NCBI GenBank assembly: GCA_938046585.1
Contig: CALIWR010000030.1
Coordinates: 81,886-145,885 of the forward strand
Length of the DNA stretch: 64,000 nt
Source: an uncultured Propionibacteriaceae bacterium
Lineage (GTDB): Bacteria > Actinomycetota > Actinomycetes > Propionibacteriales > Propionibacteriaceae
Direction: 5' to 3'
Shown here: positions 17,413-25,829 of the stretch, piece after piece
Layout of the letters: each line of letters starts with the position of its first letter
Position numbering within the stretch: position 1 is the stretch's first letter
Translations under genes and position numbers: made by a program
Notes under the pieces: generated by a model
The model's input: the letters and a program-made list of their open reading frames with translations, nothing else
Databases searched by the model: none
What the model was told of the DNA's origin: nothing

Positions 17413-18561
17413 ATGACATTGTTGCCGTTCGCGCTGCCAGACATCGGGGAGGCAGAGATCGCAGCGGTGGTGGGGGTGCTGCAGTCGGGCTGGCTCACCA
17501 CCGGCCCGATCACCCGGGCCTTCGAGGTGGACTTCGCCGCGTACGTCGGGGCCGAGCACGCGGTGGCGGTGAATTCGGCGACGGCGGGGCTGCACCTGGC
17601 GTACGAGGCGGTCGGGATCGGGCCTGGGGATCAGGTGTTGATGCCGACCTGGACTTTCACCGCCACAGCCGAGTCGGCCCGCTATCTGGGGGCTGACCCG
17701 GTCTTTGTCGACATTGACCCGCAGACGTACCTGATGGATCTGGATGCCGCCGAGCAGGCGGTCAGCGACCGTACCCGGGCCGTGGCGCCGGTGCACCTGG
17801 CCGGGCTGCCGATCCCCGATGACCGGCTTAGTGACCTCGCCGGGCGGCACCAGCTGGCGGTGGTTGAGGACGCGGCTCATTCCTTCCCGACCGTCAACCA
17901 GGGCCAGCTGATCGGCGGGCACGGGCATCCGGCCACGGTGTTTAGTTTCTATGCCACCAAGACCATCACCACCGGCGAGGGGGGGATGGTGGTGACCGGG
18001 GACGCGGGGCTGGCGGACCGGATGCGGACCATGCGGCTGCACGGGATCAACCGGGACATCTTCAACCGCTACACCGACGTCGCGCGCCGCAACTGGTATT
18101 ACGAGGTGGTGGCGCCGGGGTACAAGTACAACATGACCGATATGGCCGCTGCCCTGGGCCGGGTCCAGCTGCTGCGAGCCCAGCAGATGCGTGACCGCCG
18201 CGCCGAGATCGCCGCCCGCTACCACGAGGGCCTGGCCGGGCTGCCGCTGACCCTGCCGGCGGACGCCCCAGATGGCTCTGATCACGCCTGGCATCTGTAC
18301 CTGGTGAGCGTCCAGCCGGATGCTCGGCTAGACCGCGACGGCCTGGTGGATGCGCTGAGCGCGGACCTGATCGGCACCTCGATGCATTTCATCCCGCTGC
18401 ACCTGCAGCCGTACTGGCGTGACACCTACGACCTGCGCCCGGAGCAGTTCCCGGTCGCTACCGAGCTGTACCAGCGGACCTTCTCGCTGCCGATCTATTC
18501 CCGGATGACCGAGGCCGACGTGGACCGGGTGATCACTGCGGTCCGGGCCGCCTTGACATGA
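17413..18561 (+). CDS. DegT/DnrJ/EryC1/StrS-family sugar aminotransferase
   Basis: The protein has 382 residues from an ATG at 17413. This PLP-dependent fold-type-I family moves an amino group to a nucleotide-linked keto-sugar. Visible signatures are SGWLTTGPITRAFE near the N-terminus, the PLP-contact region VAVNSATAGLHLA, the Asp-Ala-Ala-His motif VVEDAAHSF, and the Schiff-base Lys183 in FYATKTITTGEGG. KYNMTDMAAALGRVQL is also characteristic. The closest matches by motif are enzymes making perosamine or bacillosamine-type amino sugars. With the following phosphoglycosyl transferase it probably supplies the first sugar of a surface glycan. The exact sugar is not determined. Confidence 0.88.
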   Translation: MTLLPFALPDIGEAEIAAVVGVLQSGWLTTGPITRAFEVDFAAYVGAEHAVAVNSATAGLHLAYEAVGIGPGDQVLMPTWTFTATAESARYLGADPVFVDIDPQTYLMDLDAAEQAVSDRTRAVAPVHLAGLPIPDDRLSDLAGRHQLAVVEDAAHSFPTVNQGQLIGGHGHPATVFSFYATKTITTGEGGMVVTGDAGLADRMRTMRLHGINRDIFNRYTDVARRNWYYEVVAPGYKYNMTDMAAALGRVQLLRAQQMRDRRAEIAARYHEGLAGLPLTLPADAPDGSDHAWHLYLVSVQPDARLDRDGLVDALSADLIGTSMHFIPLHLQPYWRDTYDLRPEQFPVATELYQRTFSLPIYSRMTEADVDRVITAVRAALT

Positions 18562-18571
18562 GGAGCCAAGC

Positions 18572-19246
18572 ATGACCACCCAGACCCCAACCGAGAATCA
18601 GACCCGGACTGCTGATCTGCCGCAGCTGCGCCGGGCCCGGCTGGATGCTAAACGGCTCGCTGATCTGCTGCTCGCCGGGGCCGGGTTGGTGGTGTCGTCA
18701 CCGGTGCTGGCGGTCTGCGCGGCGGCGGTAAAGCTGGACGACGGCGGCCCGGTGTTGTTTCGTCAGACCCGGATCGGGCTGCGGGGGCGGCCGTTTCGGA
18801 TCCTGAAGCTGCGTTCGATGCGGGTCGCGAATGCCGGCGCCCAGGTCACGTCGGCCGGTGATTCCCGGATAACCCGGGTAGGTCGGCTGTTGCGGGCCAC
18901 CAAGCTGGACGAGCTGCCGCAGCTGGTGAATGTGGTGGCCGGTGACATGTCGCTAGTCGGCCCGCGCCCGGAAGTTCCCCGCTACGTCGCCGAATGGCCC
19001 GACCAGGCCCGCCAGCTGATCTTGTCGGTACGGCCGGGGATTACCGACCCGGCTTCGCTGGTCTTTGTCGACGAGGAGGCCGAATTGGCCAGCGCCGACG
19101 ACCCGGAGCGGTACTACCGGGAGGTGATCGTGCCGGCCAAGGTGGCGCTGTATCTGGAGTACGTCCGTGGCCGCAGCCTGACCCGTGATGCCGCGATCCT
19201 GCTGCAGACTCTGGCCGCAGTCGCCCGCAGGGCCACTCGCCGCTAG
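18572..19246 (+). CDS. Initiating sugar transferase (monotopic polyprenyl-phosphate phosphoglycosyl transferase)
   Basis: The protein has 224 residues from ATG 18572, with AGGAG 6 bases upstream. One re-entrant or membrane helix (RLADLLLAGAGLVVSSPVLAVCAAAV) is followed by the catalytic domain. This shows GPVLFRQTRIGLRGRPFRI, KLRSM, KLDELPQLVNV, GDMSLVGPRPE and RPGITDPAS. These define the small WbaP/PglC-type transferases that attach a sugar phosphate to undecaprenyl phosphate at the membrane. The Asp-Glu pair in KLDELPQL is the catalytic dyad region. It acts on the sugar produced by the neighbouring aminotransferase, by inference. No glycosyltransferase, flippase or polymerase follows within the window. 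Confidence 0.9.
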   Translation: MTTQTPTENQTRTADLPQLRRARLDAKRLADLLLAGAGLVVSSPVLAVCAAAVKLDDGGPVLFRQTRIGLRGRPFRILKLRSMRVANAGAQVTSAGDSRITRVGRLLRATKLDELPQLVNVVAGDMSLVGPRPEVPRYVAEWPDQARQLILSVRPGITDPASLVFVDEEAELASADDPERYYREVIVPAKVALYLEYVRGRSLTRDAAILLQTLAAVARRATRR

Positions 19247-19310
19247 CCGGCTTCGTCAGGGACGGCTCTGAGCCTGGTGCCAGCGTGGAGGCCTGCGGAT
19301 CAGCCTTGAC

Positions 19311-20330
19311 TTATCGGGGCAGGTATTGCGAGATCGCCTGGCGCCATGCGCTGCGGTGCCGGGCGACGTACGACCAGTCGACAGGTTGGGCTCGGAACGG
19401 GCGGGCCGCGGCGGCGATAGCCGGGTCGGCGGTAGCGTCGGGATGGACCGGGATGGTGTGGAAGCGGCGCGCGTACTCGGACTGGACCGGCGGTGAACCG
19501 AACCAGTCGGCGAACCGGACGGCCGCCTCGATCCGCGGCGAGGAGCGGCGGATCGAGATCATCCGGTCCAGCATCGCGACCCCGGCCTCGGGGATCATGG
19601 CGGCGGTCTCGACTTCGGCTTGGGGGGCGGCGGTACGCCACCAGGTGAAGGTGGTCAGCACCAGGTACAGGCTGCCGAGTTTGAGCTGGCCGAAGTCACC
19701 GAAGGCGGGTACCACCTTGGCGTTCTGGTAGTACTGCTGCAGCAGCTGCCAGCCCTCGTCGGAGACGCCGTGCCGGCCGGTCTCCTGCCGGTAGCGGTAC
19801 AGCAGGGCCGCGATCACCAGTTCAGGGACGATCTCGAGCCCGTTCGGGGCTTCGTAGCGACCGGTCAGTTCGGGACGGCTCACCAGTTGCGGCCAGTCTG
19901 GCGGCGCGGTCCGGCCTTGGGGGAAGGCGGCCAGCGAGTACGCCATAAACACCGGCTCGGTGGTCAGCGGCCAGGTCGTGTCGTGGCTGCCGAGGGCCGC
20001 CGCCCAGCTTGGGGTGAACGGGTGTAGTAGCCCCGCTGCCCGCTGTTGTTCGTGCAGGACCGGGCTGAAGCCCAGCAGGATGTCGTACTGCGGCGCCGAC
20101 TGTTCCTCGCGGAGCCGGGCTTCGAGGTCGGACATCGACAGCTGCAGCAGCGTGATCTGGTGCCCGGCCTGCCGGGCGGCGTCCAGCAGCCAGTCGCCGC
20201 GGTGTCCGCCGAGGGCTCCCAGGACCAGGTCGGTGTAGATCAGCAGCGAGTCCGGGCGCCGCCGGGGGCCGGCGCAGGCCGCCAGGCCCAGTCCGGCTCC
20301 GGCGCCCAGCAGTCGGCGGCGTGTCAGCAC
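19311..20330 (-). CDS. Solute-binding lipoprotein (ABC importer type), orphan
   Basis: The protein has 339 residues from a GTG at 20330, preceded by GGGAGG 4-5 bases upstream. A TTG at 20396 would add 22 polar residues. The N-terminus LTRRRLLGAGAGLGLAACAG combines a twin-arginine-like region with a lipobox, so it is likely exported and lipid-anchored. The body resembles iron/thiamine/polyamine-type periplasmic binding proteins (LLIYTDLVLGAL; LGFSPVLHEQQ; TTEPVFMAYSL). The substrate is unknown. No permease or ATPase gene lies beside it, so the partner transporter must be elsewhere or lost. It is convergent with the sugar transferase gene and upstream of nothing on its strand. Confidence 0.75.
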   Translation of the reverse strand: MLTRRRLLGAGAGLGLAACAGPRRRPDSLLIYTDLVLGALGGHRGDWLLDAARQAGHQITLLQLSMSDLEARLREEQSAPQYDILLGFSPVLHEQQRAAGLLHPFTPSWAAALGSHDTTWPLTTEPVFMAYSLAAFPQGRTAPPDWPQLVSRPELTGRYEAPNGLEIVPELVIAALLYRYRQETGRHGVSDEGWQLLQQYYQNAKVVPAFGDFGQLKLGSLYLVLTTFTWWRTAAPQAEVETAAMIPEAGVAMLDRMISIRRSSPRIEAAVRFADWFGSPPVQSEYARRFHTIPVHPDATADPAIAAAARPFRAQPVDWSYVARHRSAWRQAISQYLPR

Positions 20331-20494
20331 TGCCCCTCCCCCATCTGAAAAGCCCCCTTCTGAAGATTCTTTGTCCGATGAAGTTGTGTCTGACAACCCC
20401 TTGTCCGGGGATCTGGTCGCGGGGTCTGGTCCGGGCTGACCCTACCGTCTGATTCTGGCGGCAGCCCTGACCGTGACCATGTCGTCGGCCCGGG

Positions 20495-21694
20495 TCATGG
20501 TGTCCGGGGCCGTACCTCGCAGATCTCCACTGCCGCGGGCTCGTTGAGCTCCAGCCGCCACGGCTGGTCATGACGCCAGGTCGAGGCGGCCGCAGCCGGG
20601 TGGTACAGCTCGACGACTGGCCCGTCGACCCAGATCTGGTCACCGGCCGCGACCGGCAGCAAGCCGTGGACCGGGTGCCGCAGGGCTGCTCCCGGCCCGG
20701 TCACGGTTAGCGACCAACGGCGGTCAGTGAGGTCGATGTCGCCGGTTCGGGTCGGTACGCGTTGCCCGCGTAGGGCCGTTGCGGCGCCGGGGTCGACCTG
20801 GCTGACCACCGTGGTGCCGGCGAGCCGCAGCCGGCGGGGCAGGCTCAGGCATCCGGCCTGGTCACGTACCGCAGGGTCCTGGTCAGGTTCGCGGATCCAG
20901 CCGATCAGCAGTGGTTCCCCGTCGGCCAAGCTCACCTGGGGTGCGTACAGGTCTCTGCCGGTGTCGATCGGGGTGGCCGCCTCGGCCTGGAATCGGAGCT
21001 GGCCGTCGACCGTGGCAAGCTCCCCGACGGCCGCGACTACCGCGCCTAGCACGCCGCGATGGTGCAGCGAGACCACCAGCACCCAGCGCCCTTCGAGCGG
21101 GAACAGTTGCGGACATTCCCAGATGTCCGCCGGCCCCGCGGCCCGCATGACCGGGTCGTCGGCGACCAGGGTCCCCTGGTAGCGCCAGTGCAGCTCGTCG
21201 TCTCGGTCGTACAGCAGTACTGCTGCCTGGGCGCCGGGTAGTTCGGCGCCCAGGATTGCCAGGCGTCGGCCTTGATATTCGAGCAGGTACGGGTCGCGCA
21301 TGATCGTCACCTGGCCTGGGGTCCGGGCGACGACGATCGGATCGTCCCAGTCGCGCAGGTCCGGACTGCCCCACCGCAGGCAGACCGTTGACTGCCCGGA
21401 TCGGTCCTGGACCCCGGAGTAGGCGACGCCGGGCCGGTCGTGGCCCGGCAGGTACACCCCCGACCAGCAGCCTGCAGCGTCCGGGCCGCCTGGGGTAGGC
21501 CGGAAGGCGACCGGCTCTAGCTGCCAGGTGGCGAGGTCGACGCTGGTGGCATGCCCCCAGGCGATCTGGGCGTGGCGGGGGGCGTCGGGGTTGTGTTGGA
21601 AGAAGACGTGCCACCGCCCGGCGACCTGGGTGACCGCGTTGGGGTCGTTCAGCCAGCCGCGGCGGGGGCGTAGATGGTACGAGGTGGCGATCAT
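20495..21694 (-). CDS. Glycoside hydrolase family 32 (beta-fructosidase / sucrose hydrolase)
   Basis: The protein has 399 residues from ATG 21694, 6 bases after AGGAG. GH32 enzymes cleave beta-fructosyl bonds in sucrose or fructans. The nucleophile Asp17 lies in GWLNDPN, the transition-state stabiliser in IMRDPYLLEY, and the acid/base Glu in the WECPQLF motif. No signal peptide is seen, so it acts inside the cell, possibly on sucrose, sucrose-6-phosphate or short fructo-oligosaccharides. The C-terminal beta-sandwich looks short compared with typical members of about 450-500 residues. No sugar transporter or regulator sits directly beside it except the solute-binding protein gene 164 bases downstream. 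Confidence 0.9.
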   Translation of the reverse strand: MIATSYHLRPRRGWLNDPNAVTQVAGRWHVFFQHNPDAPRHAQIAWGHATSVDLATWQLEPVAFRPTPGGPDAAGCWSGVYLPGHDRPGVAYSGVQDRSGQSTVCLRWGSPDLRDWDDPIVVARTPGQVTIMRDPYLLEYQGRRLAILGAELPGAQAAVLLYDRDDELHWRYQGTLVADDPVMRAAGPADIWECPQLFPLEGRWVLVVSLHHRGVLGAVVAAVGELATVDGQLRFQAEAATPIDTGRDLYAPQVSLADGEPLLIGWIREPDQDPAVRDQAGCLSLPRRLRLAGTTVVSQVDPGAATALRGQRVPTRTGDIDLTDRRWSLTVTGPGAALRHPVHGLLPVAAGDQIWVDGPVVELYHPAAAASTWRHDQPWRLELNEPAAVEICEVRPRTP

Positions 21695-21995
21695 GCGGCT
21701 CTCCTGTCAGCGCTGGCAGGCAGTACCTGCTGCTGCCCGAGGCCGGCCCGGTTCCAGGCCGCAGCATCAGGATACGGCTGAGGTTCGTGTGACCGGGATC
21801 AGGCCGCGGCCGTGGGTCTCCGGGCTCAAGCAGTCGCTGACAGACACCCATGACCCGGATTTGATCGTGCCATTGTCAGATCTATCCAGATATCGAACAT
21901 CTGGGGTCGTGCCAGGGGTGGTTCGCCGTATCAGGCTGAGAACACTCGCCTCATTTTTAGACAGGATCGATGACGTACCACCCACAGCAGGCCCG

Positions 21996-22131
21996 GTGAG
22001 GCCGTACCGACTGCGGCGGGAACCTGCTGCGCAGCCGGAGCCTGGTATTCGGGGTTGCCCTGCTGGTGTGTGCCGTGGGCTGCATCCGCTCGATCCTGAC
22101 CACTCACTACGACGGTGGCGTGGGTCGCTAG
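21996..22131 (+). pseudogene. Possible frameshifted small membrane protein gene
   Basis: A GTG at 21996 opens VRPYRLRR. If one G is dropped from the GGCGGG run ending at 22020, the frame continues as NLLRSRSLVFGVALLVCAVGC and ends IRSILTTHYDGGVGR at the TAG at 22129-22131. The joined product would have 44 residues, a basic start and one clean membrane helix. As written, the hydrophobic frame has no start codon. It could be a decayed gene, a sequencing error or chance. The rest of 21695-22138 shows no convincing gene and is less GC-rich around 21850-21970. Confidence 0.3.
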
Positions 22132-22138
22132 CCGGCCC

Positions 22139-23020
22139 TTAGGTCAGTTCGTCGATCCGTTTCTTGATGGCTGCCGGCAGGTCCGTACGCAGGTCCATAG
22201 AGTTCAACACCGTCACCGTGTTGCCGTACTGGGTGATGAGCAGGTGGGCATCATGTCCCTGGATATCAATGACGTAGCTCTGATAGCGGGGGATCTCCTG
22301 GCTCTGCGCCTCAGATTCCCGGATCTGACCAGTTCGGCAATTGGATGCGATCTGATTGGCCGAGGCATAGACCGATTGGGCCTCGGCCGGGGTGGCGTAC
22401 CAGAGGATATAGCCCTGCGCGGCGGGCATCACCGGCGAGATGATCGGCCTGGCCTGAGGAGTAGTAGAAAGAACCTGCGAAAGATTATCGAAACAGTCGT
22501 CGGGGTCCCATGCGCTGCCGCTGGTTCCGGATTCGTCTTGTTTCCGGTCGTCATTCATCACCCTCTTCACCGGGGGATCAAAGACCTCATCCAACCGGTC
22601 ACGGGACAGGGTGGGTTCCGGCAGCAGCATCGGGACCACCAGCGCCCCCACCAGCCCCAGCACGAGCAACCCGGCCACCACGGTCACGAGCAGCATCACC
22701 CGGCCGCGCGGCCGTGACGGCTTGGAGCCGGAGTTTGGATCCGGCGGCGCGGCCGGCACGCCAGGGCCGTAGCGGAGCGCTGCCGGCTGGGCCGAGAGAC
22801 CGGTGGGCGCCGTGCCAGGCTGCGAGGATGGACCAGGCTGCGGCACCGGGCCAGGCTGCGGCACCGGGCCAGGCTGCGGCACCGGGCCAGGCTGCGAGGA
22901 TGGCTGCTCGACGGTGGCTGCCGGGCCTGATGACGGCAGGTAAGACGGGCCGCCCGTGGGCGGCAAGAACGAGGGAACCTCGGCGGGTTGACCGCCCCGG
23001 AGTGGGTCATGGCTGCTCAC
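22139..23020 (-). CDS. Proline-rich protein with one membrane span and an extracytoplasmic domain
   Basis: The protein has 293 residues from the GTG at 23020. Residues 1-90 are Pro/Gln/Ser-rich and contain a tandem VPQPGP motif. After a short basic stretch (SKPSRPRGR) comes one helix (VMLLVTVVAGLLVLGLVGALVVPMLL). The remaining 160 residues form a soluble domain, presumably outside the cell, with two Cys (DDCFD, SNCRT) that could pair. The domain ends in a basic helix (AAIKKRIDEL). No family is recognised. Actinobacterial proteins of this layout are often annotated only as hypothetical. It is divergent from the metallopeptidase gene, with starts 110 bases apart. Confidence 0.65.
   Translation of the reverse strand: MSSHDPLRGGQPAEVPSFLPPTGGPSYLPSSGPAATVEQPSSQPGPVPQPGPVPQPGPVPQPGPSSQPGTAPTGLSAQPAALRYGPGVPAAPPDPNSGSKPSRPRGRVMLLVTVVAGLLVLGLVGALVVPMLLPEPTLSRDRLDEVFDPPVKRVMNDDRKQDESGTSGSAWDPDDCFDNLSQVLSTTPQARPIISPVMPAAQGYILWYATPAEAQSVYASANQIASNCRTGQIRESEAQSQEIPRYQSYVIDIQGHDAHLLITQYGNTVTVLNSMDLRTDLPAAIKKRIDELT
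22833..22886. repeat. 18-bp tandem repeat, three copies, inside a coding region
   Basis: Three identical 18-base units run head to tail (CCAGGCTGCGGCACCGGG on the + strand), flanked by partial copies on both sides. On the minus strand they encode the hexapeptide VPQPGP. The perfect identity suggests recent slippage and possible copy-number variation in the proline-rich region of the gene at 22139-23020. Confidence 0.9.
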
Positions 23021-23129
23021 AGGGTCGACGTTACCTGGCCAGGCCAGCGGCCGACCCGGATGCGACCAGCATCCCGCGCCTTCGTCCTGGCCCTTCCCAG
23101 GTGTCACAGCGGCACGGCATGCTGATGCT

Positions 23130-24464
23130 ATGACGTACCCCGGTATCATCCCCCCGTATCTTCTCGACCAGTTGGCGAGCCTGGACGACCCGATCTCTGG
23201 CACCGCCGCCGACACGCTGCGGCATGACCAACTACGTGCCCAACGTTTCCGGCAGGCCACGGCCCGCCCCAGTCCCGCCGCCCCGGGCCGGTCTCCCGGT
23301 GCCCGCACCATCCACGACGCCCAGCACGGCACTACGCTGCCGGGGGTCGTGGTCCGCCGCGAGGGCGAGCCGGCGACCTCCGACGACGCCGTCACCGAGA
23401 CCTACGACGGGTTCGGCGCCACCCGCGACTACTTCCGTACCGTGCACGGTCGGGACTCGATCGATGGCCGCGGGATGGCGCTGATCGGCACCGTCCACTA
23501 CGGAAAGTCGTACGACAACGCCTTCTGGGGCGACCACCAGATGGTCTTCGGCGACGGCGACGGCGTGATCTTCGAACGGTTCACCCGTTCGCTGGACGTG
23601 ATCGCCCACGAGCTGACCCATGGCGTCACCGAATCCACCGCAGCCCTGGTCTATGAGGGCCAGGCCGGGGCCCTGAACGAGTCGATCTCCGACGTCTTCG
23701 GCTCGCTGGTGAAGCAATACCAGCTGCAGCAGAGCGCCGACCAGGCGGACTGGCTGGTCGGGGCCGACCTGCTGTCCGCGACAGTCAAGGGCCGAGCGCT
23801 GCGGGACCTGCTACGCCCCGGCACCGCGTACGACGACCCGCGCCTGGGCCGAGACCCGCAGCCCGACCACATGGACGGCTTCATCACCACCGACGACGAC
23901 AACGGCGGGGTGCATCTCAACTCCGGGATCCCGAACCGGGCCTTCGCGGTGGCTGCTACCACGGCCGGCGGCCGGGCCTGGGAGACGGTCGGGCCGGTCT
24001 GGTACGACGTGCTCACCGGCGACCAGATCCAGGCCCGATGCGATTTCGCGACCTTCGCCCAGCTGACTCGGGCAGCGGCGGTCGCCCGATACGGCGCCGA
24101 CCATCCCGTAACCAGGGCCGTCGAGCAGGGCTGGGCCACGGTCGGGCTAGCCGGCGACGCTGGTCCCGCCCACCCCGTCCCCCAGCGCACCACGCCGGGG
24201 CAGACCACGGTCACCATCCGCCGCAGCGGCGGGCTGGCCGGGACCACGCGGGAGGTAACGGTCGACGTGGCCGACCTGCCGCCGGCCCTGGCTACCGAGT
24301 TGACCGGGTATCTACAGCAGGCCAGACCCCAAGAGCCGGCGGCCGCCCGCCCGGATGCTTTCTCCTACCAGCTCACCTGGCACCCGGACGGCCCAGACCT
24401 GCGGGTACCCGAGCATGACCTGCCAGACCCGGTCCGGCAGCTGATCAGCGACGCCCTGGGCTGA
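23130..24464 (+). CDS. M4-family metallopeptidase (protealysin type) with C-terminal emfourin-like inhibitor domain
   Basis: The protein has 444 residues from ATG 23130 and no signal peptide. The short propeptide includes IIPPYLLDQLA, matching the PPxL motif of protealysin-like precursors. The zinc site is His160-Glu161-x-x-His164 (HELTHG) with the third ligand Glu184 (NESISDVFG), 24 residues after the first His as in thermolysin. GGVHLNSGIPNRAF follows. From about residue 350 there is a separate domain: TVTIRRSGGLAGTTREVTVDVADLP to DPVRQLISDAL. This resembles emfourin, the protein inhibitor of protealysin, usually a separate gene. Fusion suggests an intramolecular brake on an intracellular protease. 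The domain identity rests on motif memory. Confidence 0.85.
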   Translation: MTYPGIIPPYLLDQLASLDDPISGTAADTLRHDQLRAQRFRQATARPSPAAPGRSPGARTIHDAQHGTTLPGVVVRREGEPATSDDAVTETYDGFGATRDYFRTVHGRDSIDGRGMALIGTVHYGKSYDNAFWGDHQMVFGDGDGVIFERFTRSLDVIAHELTHGVTESTAALVYEGQAGALNESISDVFGSLVKQYQLQQSADQADWLVGADLLSATVKGRALRDLLRPGTAYDDPRLGRDPQPDHMDGFITTDDDNGGVHLNSGIPNRAFAVAATTAGGRAWETVGPVWYDVLTGDQIQARCDFATFAQLTRAAAVARYGADHPVTRAVEQGWATVGLAGDAGPAHPVPQRTTPGQTTVTIRRSGGLAGTTREVTVDVADLPPALATELTGYLQQARPQEPAAARPDAFSYQLTWHPDGPDLRVPEHDLPDPVRQLISDALG

Positions 24465-24519
24465 CGAGCGTCCGCGCCCGGGACTGATGTTCCAGGCTGC
24501 GGTGCCACGCTCACCAGCC

Positions 24520-25815
24520 CTACAGGATCAGGGTCTGGCCGGGATCGGCGAGGATGCTGGCGACGTCGCCGAGGAAGGCTGAGCCCTCGGCGCCGTCGAC
24601 CATCCGATGGTCGAAGGACAGCGCCAGAGTGGTCACCCAGCGGGCCTCGACCCGGTCATCGACCACCCACGGCTTCTTCTTGATCTGCCCCACAGCCAAG
24701 ATCCCGGCCTGGCCTGGGACCAGGATCGGGGTTCCAGCGTCAATCCCGAAGACCCCGATATTGGTGATCGTGAAGCTGCCGCCGGTGAGCTGCTCGGGGC
24801 TGGCCGTACCGGAACGGGCCTGCGTAACCACCTCGGTGATCTGCTGCGCCAGCTGGTACGTGGTCAGCGCGTCCGCGTCCTTGACCACCGGTACCAGCAG
24901 CCCGCGGGGGGTGTCAGCGGCGATGCCCAGATTCACGTACGCCTTGCGTACGATCTGGCCGTTCTTCTCGTCCCAAGCGGCGTTCAGCTCTGGATTCCGG
25001 TGCAGCGCCATGCACACCGCCCGGGCGATCACCACTGTGGGAGTGATCCGGACATCACGGAACATCCGCATCGACCGCATCCGCTCCAGCAGATCGACCG
25101 AACCGGTGACATCGACATCGGTCCACTCGGTGACATGGGGGGCGGTGAAAGCTGACTCCACCATCGCCCGGGCGGTGGCCCGCCGGACCCCGGTGACATC
25201 GATACGAGTCTCGCCCCGCTCGGACAGGTAGCCCGACCAGCCTCGATGCCCGGGCTCGTGACCGGACGCAAGCGCCGCCGCCGTGACGTCGTCCTGGCTG
25301 ATCGTCCCATCCGGGCCGGTGGGCGTCACTTGTTCCAGGTCGACGCCGAGATCGCGGGCCAGTTTCCGCACCGACGGCTTGGCCTGGGCGCGGGGACGCA
25401 CCTCGGCCGGGACGGGCGCCATCTGGAGGGTGTTCTCGACCGTCTTGCGCGGCAGCCGGGCCGGCTTCAGTTCCCGCGGGCCCGATCCCACCAGGCTCTG
25501 TTGGACCGGCCCGGCGGGACTCTGCTGCGCCGGGCCGGCCGGCCGCGTGTCGTCTGGGGCTGGGTCTGGTTCGGCGCCGTCGCTGATTGCGATCAAGGCG
25601 GTTCCGACCGGGACTGTCTGGCCGACCTCGACCAGCAGCTGGGCGACGGTCCCGGCGTACGGGCTGGGAAGCTCGACCACCGACTTGGCGGTCTCGATCT
25701 CGCAAACCGGGTCGTTGACCGCGATCGTCTGGCCCGGTTCAACCAGCCAGGACACCACGGTGGCCTCGGCCAGGCCCTCGCCGACATCGGGCAGGTGATA
25801 GTGGTGGAGCGCCAC
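24520..25815 (-). CDS. 2-oxoacid dehydrogenase E2 (dihydrolipoamide acyltransferase)
   Basis: The protein has 431 residues from GTG 25815, with GAGGAG 4 bases upstream. Domain order is a lipoyl domain with lipoylated Lys44 (EIETAKSVVEL), a Pro/Gly/Gln-rich linker, and a peripheral-subunit-binding domain (KPSVRKLARDLGVDLEQVTPTG). The catalytic acyltransferase domain ends in LSFDHRMVDGAEGSAFL, with the active-site His-Asp region. It transfers the acyl group from E1 to CoA, forming the core of a pyruvate or branched-chain 2-oxoacid dehydrogenase complex. A single lipoyl domain and linked alpha2beta2 E1 genes favour the branched-chain type, but substrate is not certain. No E3 gene is in the window. 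Confidence 0.92.
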   Translation of the reverse strand: MALHHYHLPDVGEGLAEATVVSWLVEPGQTIAVNDPVCEIETAKSVVELPSPYAGTVAQLLVEVGQTVPVGTALIAISDGAEPDPAPDDTRPAGPAQQSPAGPVQQSLVGSGPRELKPARLPRKTVENTLQMAPVPAEVRPRAQAKPSVRKLARDLGVDLEQVTPTGPDGTISQDDVTAAALASGHEPGHRGWSGYLSERGETRIDVTGVRRATARAMVESAFTAPHVTEWTDVDVTGSVDLLERMRSMRMFRDVRITPTVVIARAVCMALHRNPELNAAWDEKNGQIVRKAYVNLGIAADTPRGLLVPVVKDADALTTYQLAQQITEVVTQARSGTASPEQLTGGSFTITNIGVFGIDAGTPILVPGQAGILAVGQIKKKPWVVDDRVEARWVTTLALSFDHRMVDGAEGSAFLGDVASILADPGQTLIL

Positions 25816-25829
25816 GACTCTCCTCAGTA

